A stretch of DNA of 5,000 nucleotides from Candidatus Eiseniibacteriota bacterium (GTDB lineage Bacteria; JAFGKV01). Below the pieces are notes generated by a model. That model searched no databases. It saw only the letters and a program-made list of their open reading frames with translations, and had not been told where the DNA came from. Every line of letters starts with the position of its first letter. The stretch's first letter is position 1. Position numbers and translations under genes: made by a program. This document shows, in pieces, positions 1 through 5,000 of the stretch. The DNA is taken from assembly GCA_025453925.1 (NCBI GenBank), contig JALOPK010000278.1, positions 1-5,000 of the forward strand, read 5' to 3'.

Positions 1-3
1 CAT

Positions 4-40
4 GGGGGTCAGGTATTGCTTTGTGGGATTCGCGGACGAG
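4..40. repeat. Candidate REP-like repeat end (RAYT-associated type), cut by window edge
   Basis: The left edge reads GGGGGTCAGGTATTGC followed by TTTGTGGGATTCGCGG. From memory, GGGGTCAGGTATTG and its complement CAATACCTGACCCC recur next to Y1 (REP-associated, IS200-like) transposase genes in many environmental bacterial genomes. That is recognition, not a search result. The core GTGGGATTCG (23-32) recurs in perfect inverted form as CGAATCCCAC at 168-177, which fits an element with inverted partial copies. No transposase is visible, and any would lie to the left of the window. It could also be an unrelated intergenic sequence. Confidence 0.35.
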
Positions 41-100
41 AGAGAGCCGAACTCGTTGGTAGACAGGCCCGTGGCTGAGTAAGAATCGCATGCGCAAAGC

Positions 101-122
101 ACTATTCTAACATTAGAATAGT
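101..122. promoter_or_regulatory. Perfect AT-rich palindrome, candidate repressor operator
   Basis: The 10-base arm ACTATTCTAA (101-110) is followed by a 2-base CA spacer and its exact reverse complement TTAGAATAGT (113-122). The site is much richer in A+T than its surroundings, and the 2-base spacer is too short for a good RNA hairpin loop. This favours a binding site for a dimeric DNA-binding protein. The size and symmetry resemble operators of BlaI/MecI-type winged-helix repressors, but that assignment is inference. On the minus strand the right arm contains TAGAAT, a fair -10-like hexamer, so it could overlap a promoter reading left out of the window. No target gene is visible. Confidence 0.45.
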
Positions 123-147
123 TGGTGATGGTGGCTTTGGTTGCGCC

Positions 148-202
148 GGATTCGTAGCATGAGTAACCGAATCCCACGGCAGATGCCGCGGATCGCCGCG
201 GC
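148..202. repeat. Two adjacent inverted repeats
   Basis: GGATTCG (148-154) pairs with CGAATCC (168-174) across a 13-base loop. Just downstream, GCCGCGG (185-191) pairs with CCGCGGC (196-202) across the loop ATCG, giving a very stable 7-bp GC stem. Neither stem is followed by a T-run on either strand, so they do not look like intrinsic terminators. The CGAATCC arm is part of the inverted copy of the left-edge repeat core. Confidence 0.45.
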
Positions 203-371
203 GAGCGGGAGTCGAGGATGTGCGATCCGATCGTATCCATCACGGCACCAGGGTGAAGGTGCCCCTCGGAACTGAATGGGCTGAAGAGGCTCCGCTCTCC
301 CCTACCGTCGCGAGTTGACCGCGGGCGCGGGAAATCCGAAGCACGAGATCCGAAACGAAGGGGAGAACTCG

Positions 372-395
372 CGCAGAGGCGCAGAGACGCGGAGG
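372..395. repeat. Three tandem octamers of the CGCAGAG type
   Basis: CGCAGAGG (372-379), CGCAGAGA (380-387) and CGCGGAGG (388-395) lie head to tail with one or two differences from unit to unit. Runs of this type (reverse complement CTCTGCGCCTCTGCG) are a widely scattered intergenic motif, and I recall them near GxxExxY-type genes. No such gene is present in this window. Confidence 0.65.
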
Positions 396-409
396 ATGAC
401 CGGGGAGCA

Positions 410-433
410 AGTCGGCAGTCGGCACTAGGCAGT
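410..433. repeat. Tandem heptamers AGTCGGC/ACTAGGC
   Basis: AGTCGGC occurs twice (410-416, 417-423), followed by the variant ACTAGGC (424-430) and a partial AGT (431-433). It is a small tandem array, possibly a remnant of a longer one. It is separated by 14 bases from the octamer run to its left. Confidence 0.65.
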
Positions 434-517
434 GAGACCCGCGGAGGTCGCGGGAATCCGAGGCTCATAGCTCGAAATCCGAAACCCGCCGCGTAGGAAG
501 CGGGAAATCCCCAACGG

Positions 518-536
518 TCCCCTTTGCCAAAGGGGG
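518..536. repeat. Palindrome CCCCTTT / AAAGGGG
   Basis: CCCCTTT (519-525) and AAAGGGG (529-535) form a perfect 7-bp inverted repeat around the loop GCC, with a possible extra T-G pair outside (518/536). There is no flanking T-tract, so a terminator role is not supported. From memory, this CCCCTTTGCCAAAGGGG-like palindrome is a recurrent dispersed intergenic motif. Confidence 0.55.
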
Positions 537-560
537 AGGCGTCGGAACGGGGCGGCCGTC

Positions 561-574
561 ACGACTGAAGTCGT
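561..574. repeat. Palindrome ACGACT-GA-AGTCGT
   Basis: ACGACT (561-566) and AGTCGT (569-574) are exact reverse complements around a GA dinucleotide. The surrounding text (CACGACTGAAGTCGTTCCCACGG) resembles a dispersed intergenic motif often met in environmental bacterial genomes. That is recognition only. Confidence 0.5.
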
Positions 575-617
575 TCCCACGGACCGCACGCGTGAAGACC
601 GAAGCACGAAACTCGAA

Positions 618-839
618 TCACGACTGATCGCAGCACCCAAGTGCTGGCCGCACGGAGTGCGCCTGCTTCGTGGGTACGACCTGGGTGGCTCTCGTATGGC
701 CGCAAACCGCACAAGCAGTGCTGTTCCCGTCACCATTTCAGTCCTCTCCGGGCATCGCCCCACGGCGTGAGGCGACCGATACTACTGCGGCAGTCCCCTC
801 CCAGACCCGGACCCGCAGATGGCGGACATGGGGGCGAGA
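618..839. other. Gene-free stretch downstream of the GH31 gene
   Basis: I see no convincing gene, RNA or repeat here. Short plus-strand frames (for example from 641 and 670) have no ribosome binding site and no recognisable domain. The minus-strand GH31 gene ends at 840. An inverted repeat just past its stop (ACTGC 784-788, GCAGT 790-794) has a one-base loop and no T-tract, so it is not a credible terminator. Confidence 0.5.
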
Positions 840-3293
840 CTACCGCAGCGCAGAGAGACGGACGGCCAGTTCACGCGGCGACCTGTGATCGGCGAGCATG
901 ATCGTCAGGATGCGGCTCTTTCGATCGAATTGCCAACCGTTCAGGCCCGGGCCCTCACGCAAAGGGCGGGCCGAGTCGGTCACGGCATCGGGTTGTCCGC
1001 AGGCGTGGATTCTGACTTCCGTGAGGCGCGCCTCCGAATCGAACGTCTGATGAACGGGCCGGATGTCCACACGAACGATGCCCTGCGCCTCGACGGTCGA
1101 GATCTCCGTGGTCCGGTACACTCCCCGCTCGCAGGCATACGTGTCGCCGTCATCTTCGTACAGGGTGAACTGGGAGGTTTGACCCGAAGGGAACAGATCG
1201 ATCCTCAGCCCTCGGGGCGGGTGCTCTCCCACGAACTGCATGGGCTCCTGCGCCACGAGAATCCCACCGTCTCCGAGCAGCACGGGCATGCGCTCCAGCG
1301 GTGCGTCGACGATGATGGTCCCCGGCCCCGTATGTACGGCTTCCGTTTCCAGATCGAGCCAACGGCCCGCGGGAAGATACACACGGCGCATGTCGCATCC
1401 CTCCTTGGTCACCGGAGCCACCAAGAGGTGCTCACCAAGGAGAAACTCCATCTGGCCCGGCTGGCCATAGACCTCCGGGTCATCCTGAAAGTGCCAGAAC
1501 AATGGTCTCAGAAGCGGAGCACCGGTAGTGTGCGCTTCCCAGAACAGGCTGTAGAAGTACGGAAGCATCGCGTAGCGGTGCGTAATGGTCTCCTTGGCGA
1601 TTTCCTCGATCCGGTCGCCGAATGACCATGGTTCCTGATCTGGGCTCCCATAGTGGGTGTGGGCTCTGAAGAAGGGCGAGACCGCGCCGAATTGCATCCA
1701 CCGAGCGAATAGCTCGGGCGTCGGCGTGCCGCTGAATCCCCCGACATCGCTCCCTACGAAGGGCAGGCCCGAGATCCCCATTCCCTGGAGCATACGCACG
1801 CCCATCTCCAGGTGTTCCCAGGTGGCCTGGTTGTCGCCAGTCCACACCGATGTGAACCGCTGCTCGCCCGCGAACCCTGCCCGGGTGATCACAAGAGGTC
1901 GCTGGTCCTGTCGGTGGGATCTGACTCCCTCGAATGTGGCCTGCGCCATGAGAAACCCGTAGAGGTTGTGCATTTTCTTCGCGTCCGAGCGAAGCCCTTC
2001 ATCATCGAAGACCACCTCATCGGGAAATGCCTGGCCCCAGACCGCCGGCTCGTTCATGTCATTCCAGAACCCGCGGACGCCCAGATCAACCAATCCCCTG
2101 AACAGTGAGCCCCACCATTCCCGCGTCGAAGGCCGGCTGAAATCGGGGAAGAAGGAGGGTCCGGGCCACACTTCGCCGGTATACACCTGGCCATCGGGGT
2201 ACTTCACGAAATGGTCCCCCGCCAACCCCTCCCGAGCAACCCAGTAGGTGGAGTCTGCCTTGATGCCGGGATCGATGATCACCGCCACCTTGAAACCAAT
2301 GCTGCCCAATGTCTTGACTAGCTCCTTCGGGTTCGGGAAGTACTCGGGGTGCCACGTAAAGACCCGGTATCCGTCCATGTAGTGGATATCAAGGTAGATC
2401 ACGTCGGCGGGGATCTGCTTCTCGCGGAACGTGCGGGCGATACGAAGCACTTCAGAGTCCGGGTAGTAGCTCCAGCGGCATTGCTGGTAGCCGAGAGCCC
2501 ACAGCGGGGGCATCGGCGTGCGACCGGTGAGGGACGTGTAGCGGGCAACTACCTCCGGGACGGAGGGTCCGTAGAAGAGGAAATAGTCGAGAACCCCTCC
2601 TTCGGCCCCGAACGAGAAATAGCGGAGATTGCCGGCCCCGAAGTTGAACCGGCTTCGATGACTGTTGTTCAGAAACACCCCATACGCCCGGCCCTCACGC
2701 ATTCCGATGAAGAAGGGCACCGACTGGTAGAGCGGGTCACTCTGGTTGTCGTGATGGGGGTTGTCGGTGTTCCAGAGCACCAGCTCGCGTCCGCGGAGAT
2801 CGAGGCTTCCGGTCTTCTCACCCAGGCCGAAGAAACGCTCTCCCGGTGCGATGACCTTCCAGTTCTCCACCTCCGCGCCGTCCCATCCGATTCCCATGCC
2901 GGGATCGTCCTCGCAGATGACTGCGCCTCCGTGGGATTCGCGGACGGTGATACGACAGGGGCGTTTCCCTACGGTGACCGCCACATCGTGGGATCTCAGC
3001 TCGCAGGTCTCGCCAGTGTCATCCACCTCAACCTGGGGAAGGTTGTTTCCTGAGCACCCTATCAGCGCGGCGCCAAGCGGGGGCTCGTCCCCTGGCCGCG
3101 CCAGAGTGACGCGCACGACGCGCTCTTCAAGAAAGCCGATGTGGAGGGTGACGTTCCCTTCACACGCCAGCGATGCGCCGGTTCCCGTGATCTCGACATG
3201 CTCCACGTTGCCGAGGAATGTGTAGCCCGCCATCGCAACGGATGCGCCTGAGACCAACACGATTAGAACGCAGAGAAAGGTGCTGCGGCCCAT
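840..3293 (-). CDS. Secreted GH31 family glycoside hydrolase, probable alpha-glucosidase
   Basis: This 817-residue exported enzyme is predicted to hydrolyse alpha-glucosidic bonds from the non-reducing end by the retaining mechanism. The ATG at 3293 is preferred: GGAGG (3304-3300) lies 6 bases upstream, and the protein then opens with a classic signal peptide (residues 1-22, hydrophobic core LCVLIVLVS, AMA cleavage site). The in-frame ATGs at 3368 and 3338 would bury that signal. Domains: N-terminal beta-sandwich about 30-255 (FFGLGEKTG and DNPHHDN motifs); catalytic TIM barrel about 262-600; proximal C-terminal beta domain about 600-690; DUF5110-like distal domain about 696-770 (FTLYEDDGDTY). 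The predicted nucleophile is D412 in WNDMNEP and the acid/base is D487 in WTGDN. D302 (YLDIHYMDGY), R471 (ITRAGFAGEQRF), D516 (GSDVGGF) and H545 (RAHTHYG) match the GH31 substrate pocket. WNDMNEP favours alpha-glucosidase over alpha-xylosidase (which usually has KTDFGE), but exact substrate is inference. Length is typical and the frame intact. No sugar transporter or regulator is adjacent. Confidence 0.95.
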   Translation of the reverse strand: MGRSTFLCVLIVLVSGASVAMAGYTFLGNVEHVEITGTGASLACEGNVTLHIGFLEERVVRVTLARPGDEPPLGAALIGCSGNNLPQVEVDDTGETCELRSHDVAVTVGKRPCRITVRESHGGAVICEDDPGMGIGWDGAEVENWKVIAPGERFFGLGEKTGSLDLRGRELVLWNTDNPHHDNQSDPLYQSVPFFIGMREGRAYGVFLNNSHRSRFNFGAGNLRYFSFGAEGGVLDYFLFYGPSVPEVVARYTSLTGRTPMPPLWALGYQQCRWSYYPDSEVLRIARTFREKQIPADVIYLDIHYMDGYRVFTWHPEYFPNPKELVKTLGSIGFKVAVIIDPGIKADSTYWVAREGLAGDHFVKYPDGQVYTGEVWPGPSFFPDFSRPSTREWWGSLFRGLVDLGVRGFWNDMNEPAVWGQAFPDEVVFDDEGLRSDAKKMHNLYGFLMAQATFEGVRSHRQDQRPLVITRAGFAGEQRFTSVWTGDNQATWEHLEMGVRMLQGMGISGLPFVGSDVGGFSGTPTPELFARWMQFGAVSPFFRAHTHYGSPDQEPWSFGDRIEEIAKETITHRYAMLPYFYSLFWEAHTTGAPLLRPLFWHFQDDPEVYGQPGQMEFLLGEHLLVAPVTKEGCDMRRVYLPAGRWLDLETEAVHTGPGTIIVDAPLERMPVLLGDGGILVAQEPMQFVGEHPPRGLRIDLFPSGQTSQFTLYEDDGDTYACERGVYRTTEISTVEAQGIVRVDIRPVHQTFDSEARLTEVRIHACGQPDAVTDSARPLREGPGLNGWQFDRKSRILTIMLADHRSPRELAVRLSALR

Positions 3294-3299
3294 GGGCTG

Positions 3300-3304
3300 C
3301 CTCC
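3300..3304 (-). promoter_or_regulatory. Ribosome binding site deciding the GH31 start
   Basis: On the minus strand GGAGG is followed by a 6-base spacer (CAGCCC) and the ATG at 3293. The alternative ATG at 3338 has no such motif, and the one at 3368 has only a weak AGAGG at 7 bases. Together with the signal peptide that begins at 3293, this fixes the start. Confidence 0.75.
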
Positions 3305-3522
3305 GTAGAGTAGGGGTCGGCCTGCTGTTCAGGATCATGGACGCGTTGGCATTCTGGCTCCGAGGCATGCCGGCGCCTCTGTGGGGGCGGCACGAGAGGC
3401 CACCCGGACAGCGCCTTCATTCATCGAAGCCGCAAGGTAGGACGCGCGGGTACCCGGAGCAAGACCTGGGGAAGAAAGAGCGCGAACCCGGTAAGAGGCC
3501 GCCTTGTCGGGACGCTGTCGCG

Positions 3523-3550
3523 TTGACAACTGGTGGCGGCGTTCCATCTT
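3523..3550 (+). promoter_or_regulatory. Candidate sigma-70-type promoter for the DUF2135 gene
   Basis: A perfect TTGACA (3523-3528) is followed after 16 bases by CATCTT (3545-3550). The latter keeps the key A2 and T6 of the -10 consensus but matches only three of six positions. Transcription would begin near 3557, giving a leader of about 40 bases that includes the strong ribosome binding site. The -35 is convincing and the -10 weak. Confidence 0.4.
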
Positions 3551-3583
3551 CCCCCATTGCACGACACGCCCTGGACGTTCATC

Positions 3584-3589
3584 AGGAGG
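3584..3589 (+). promoter_or_regulatory. Strong ribosome binding site, AGGAGG
   Basis: AGGAGG sits 6 bases before the ATG at 3596. It rules out the upstream in-frame ATG at 3533, which would add 21 residues before the signal peptide and would lie inside the candidate promoter. Confidence 0.85.
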
Positions 3590-3595
3590 ACAACG

Positions 3596-4792
3596 ATGCC
3601 GCCCATGCTCCGCCCGCTTCCGTTCGTGGTGCTGCTCTGCCTGCTGGCAGGAACCTGCGGTGATGAGGCAACGTCCCCACAGCCAAGCCCGGTATCCATC
3701 CTGAGCTACATCGCCGAGATCTACGACGCCGACTATGTGTCGGGAGCACAGCCGCCGACGCCCAGCGTTCCCGCCACCCTCGGCGTGTCGAGGGGTGATA
3801 CGACCCTAGGGAGAGGCTCGACCTTCTCCCTCACGCTCAGCCACCCGGCCGGCATGCGAGAGCTCATCGTCGGCGCGAAGAATGCCATAGGGTACTATCT
3901 CGTCCGTCCTGAAGGCGGAGCCACCGAAACGATGATCCGCGGCCGGCTTTCGGGCACGAACTGGCAGGACTTCACTTTCCAGTGCAGTGCCCGGGGGACG
4001 GATGGATCGGTGCTGACCCCGGCGGAACACCCCTTAAACGTGCTGTCGAGTGAATCCGTCAGGTATTACATCACCGACGTGGTCGGGGCGACCTACGTTG
4101 ACGCCGAGCTCCCTCTCCCCACCAAGGGAGTGACCATCACGGATGTCACGGGCGACAGCGTCATTGTGAATGGGGGATCCATGGCGGTTTCGCTCGCATG
4201 CGTGGTGCCGGCGTCCGCCGTCGTGGTGGGTATTCCCCCTGCCAGAGGGTACTTTCATCTGCCGACTACGGGCCTCCCCGGAGATGTCGGCCTGGTGATT
4301 CTGGTTGCCCAGTCGGCGCCGACCAATTTCGTGATTCAGTTCCTCACTGAGGAAGTCGGGCCGGAGTATGGCACGGTGGCATCGTTTGCACCCTCCTTGA
4401 TTCACGTGGGAACGGGAGACCTCCAGGTGAGCCTCGCGTTCAGGCCGAGCCAGGATGTGGACCTGCACCTGGTGGAGCCCACAGGGGAGGAGATCTACTA
4501 CGGGGCGCTCGAGTCCACGGCCGGCGGGAGGCTTGACCTCGACTCGAACCCGTCGTGCCGCCTCGATCACAAGAACAATGAGAACATCACCTATGACGAA
4601 GGCGCGCCCCCCACGGGCCAGTACATCGTCCGAGTCGACTTCTGGGAATCATGCGACGGTGGCGGCGCGGACTACCGGGTGGTGGTGGCGGTGAAGGGGG
4701 ACATCACCATCCATAGCGGCCATTTCGAGTCGTACGAGGCTGACGGTGGCGGCGCCGGTTCCGGCCGCGAGGTCTGCCGGTTCACGTTCTGA
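3596..4792 (+). CDS. Exported protein with two beta-sandwich-like repeats and a C-terminal DUF2135 (YfaP-like) domain
   Basis: This 398-residue protein has no assigned biochemical function. Residues 1-20 form an export signal with hydrophobic core FVVLLCLLAG, followed by Cys21 and a Pro/Ser/Thr-rich linker. The context LAGTC is an imperfect lipobox (Thr at -1, Ala at -3), so it may be a lipoprotein or a soluble secreted protein. Residues about 62-161 and 178-262 look like two divergent copies of one module. Both run D-(T/S), GxGS or GGS, SL, PA, a VG strand, then A.GY(Y/F).L, consistent with Ig-like beta-sandwiches. Residues about 274-379 match the DUF2135 pattern: LQVSLAFRPSQDVDLHLVEP, then EEIYYG, GGRLDLDSN, NENITYDEG, and GQYIVRVDFW. 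Cys321 and Cys353 lie where related secreted DUF2135 domains, as I recall them, carry a likely disulfide pair. The protein ends with GREVCRFTF. The start at 3596 is set by AGGAGG and the signal peptide. It is divergent from the GH31 gene, and a functional link is unproven. Confidence 0.88.
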   Translation: MPPMLRPLPFVVLLCLLAGTCGDEATSPQPSPVSILSYIAEIYDADYVSGAQPPTPSVPATLGVSRGDTTLGRGSTFSLTLSHPAGMRELIVGAKNAIGYYLVRPEGGATETMIRGRLSGTNWQDFTFQCSARGTDGSVLTPAEHPLNVLSSESVRYYITDVVGATYVDAELPLPTKGVTITDVTGDSVIVNGGSMAVSLACVVPASAVVVGIPPARGYFHLPTTGLPGDVGLVILVAQSAPTNFVIQFLTEEVGPEYGTVASFAPSLIHVGTGDLQVSLAFRPSQDVDLHLVEPTGEEIYYGALESTAGGRLDLDSNPSCRLDHKNNENITYDEGAPPTGQYIVRVDFWESCDGGGADYRVVVAVKGDITIHSGHFESYEADGGGAGSGREVCRFTF

Positions 4793-4856
4793 CAAAGATG
4801 GGGCCCGCTCCTTGTCAGCCACCCATTCCCCGCGTCGGGCAGGAGTTGAGGCGGAG

Positions 4857-5000
4857 GTGTCCGAGGACACGCGATCCTCGTACCTGCGGGACTTGCGGAT
4901 GGTGGTGAACGCATGTTCCGCCTGGCTTCTGCGTGACTTCCTCCTGCGTTGGGCGGCTGTGATCGGCCCTCTGGCGCCCGTGCTTTCCGCCAAGTCGGAC
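4857..5000 (+). CDS. Possible 5' end of an unrecognised gene, running off the window
   Basis: A frame is open from before 4793 to the right edge. A start could be GTG at 4857 (AGGAG at 4841-4845, 11 bases upstream, which is long) or ATG at 4899 (no clear ribosome binding site). From the GTG, 48 residues are visible: VSEDTRSSYLRDLRM, then VVNACSAWLLRDFLLRWAA and VIGPLAPVLSAKSD. The composition looks protein-like, with an amphipathic Leu/Arg-rich helix and then a hydrophobic stretch, and third codon positions are mostly G or C. The opposite strand is also open here but gives an Arg/Ser-rich shadow-like peptide. I do not recognise the family. Confidence 0.35.
   Translation, partial: MSEDTRSSYLRDLRMVVNACSAWLLRDFLLRWAAVIGPLAPVLSAKSD

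Larger units (their letters stand above)
325..617. repeat. Mosaic of degenerate dispersed-repeat fragments
   Basis: Short related units recur. GCGGGAAATCC is at 327-337 and 500-510, with a one-base-shorter relative at 450-459. GAAATCCGAA is at 331-340 and 474-483, ATCCGAAAC at 348-356 and 477-485, and CCGAAGCACGA at 336-346 and 599-609. The octamer and heptamer runs and two palindromes, listed separately, lie among them. The reading frames here translate into low-complexity, Arg/Ser-rich peptides without any domain, and their boundaries follow the repeats. I read this as non-coding DNA built from families of short intergenic repeats that are common in environmental genomes. The family assignment is from memory. 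Confidence 0.6.
3294..3595. other. Divergent intergenic region
   Basis: This region of about 300 bases separates the two divergent genes and must hold the promoters for both. On the plus strand a good -35 is visible. On the minus strand CAGAAT (3356-3351) is a fair -10 without a matching -35, so the GH31 promoter is not identified. Possible symmetric elements are the 10-bp palindrome CGGGTACCCG (3447-3456) and a 6-bp stem GCCTCT/AGAGGC (3375-3380 with 3395-3400, 14-base loop). None can be assigned to a regulator. Confidence 0.5.

Noticed and set aside
2-82. Plus-strand 26-codon frame from the ATG at 2
   Set aside because: It is very short, has no visible upstream signal, and overlaps the probable repeat end.
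325-620. CRISPR array
   Set aside because: The repeated units are short, degenerate, unevenly spaced and of several kinds. There is no constant repeat with uniform spacers and no cas gene.
240-763. Two minus-strand open frames in the left flank (61 and 112 codons)
   Set aside because: Their peptides are translations of the repeat units, Arg/Ser-rich and without domains, with no convincing ribosome binding sites.
784-794. Terminator hairpin after the GH31 stop codon
   Set aside because: The stem is 5 bp with a one-base loop and lacks a T-tract on the minus strand.
819-1625. Long plus-strand open frame (268 codons) opposite the GH31 gene
   Set aside because: It lies antisense to the clearly conserved GH31 C-terminal half, has no recognisable domain or ribosome binding site, and is a typical shadow frame in GC-rich DNA.
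2349-3053. Plus-strand open frame (234 codons) opposite the GH31 N-terminal half
   Set aside because: It is antisense to conserved GH31 motifs, has no domain, and its composition is consistent with a shadow of the minus-strand codon bias.
3294-3368. N-terminal extension of the GH31 protein to the ATG at 3368
   Set aside because: The extension would put 25 polar residues before the signal peptide, while the ATG at 3293 has a well-placed GGAGG.
4034-4570. Minus-strand open frame (178 codons) opposite the DUF2135 gene
   Set aside because: It is antisense to a recognised domain, His/Arg-rich, with no domain of its own.

Overview
The window is GC-rich bacterial DNA. It holds two well-supported, divergently transcribed genes for exported proteins, a long gene-free left flank full of degraded repeats, and a possible gene start at the right edge. 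A Gram-negative-type, probably uncultivated lineage of the FCB/Gemmatimonadota/Eisenbacteria kind would fit. The hints are a secreted GH31 glucosidase, a secreted DUF2135 protein with a cysteine-containing leader of the 'CGDE..SP' type, and the style of the intergenic repeats. This placement is inference and weak.

Layout: (1) 1-839 has no convincing gene. Its left end looks like the end of a REP-like repeat of the kind linked to Y1 (RAYT-type) transposases. It is followed by an AT-rich perfect palindrome (101-122), a GC-rich hairpin (185-202), and from about 325 to 620 a patchwork of short dispersed-repeat families (GAAATCCGAA units, CGCAGAGG octamers, AGTCGGC heptamers, a CCCCTTT/AAAGGGG palindrome and an ACGACT/AGTCGT palindrome). 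About 620-839 shows nothing recognisable. (2) 840-3293, minus strand: a full-length GH31 alpha-glucosidase-type hydrolase with signal peptide and intact catalytic residues. (3) 3294-3595: divergent intergenic region with a good ribosome binding site on each side and one plausible sigma-70-like promoter towards the right-hand gene. (4) 3596-4792, plus strand: an exported protein with two related beta-sandwich-like repeats and a C-terminal DUF2135 (YfaP-like) domain. (5) 4793-5000: a short gap, then a reading frame open to the window edge that may be the 5' end of another gene.

The two main genes are divergent and need not work together. The GH31 enzyme would release glucose from alpha-glucosides outside the cytoplasm. 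The DUF2135 protein has no known enzymatic role, and a surface or envelope role is only a guess. I found no convincing new biological system. The most worthwhile leads are the palindrome at 101-122, the mixed repeat zone, and the domain layout of the DUF2135 protein.
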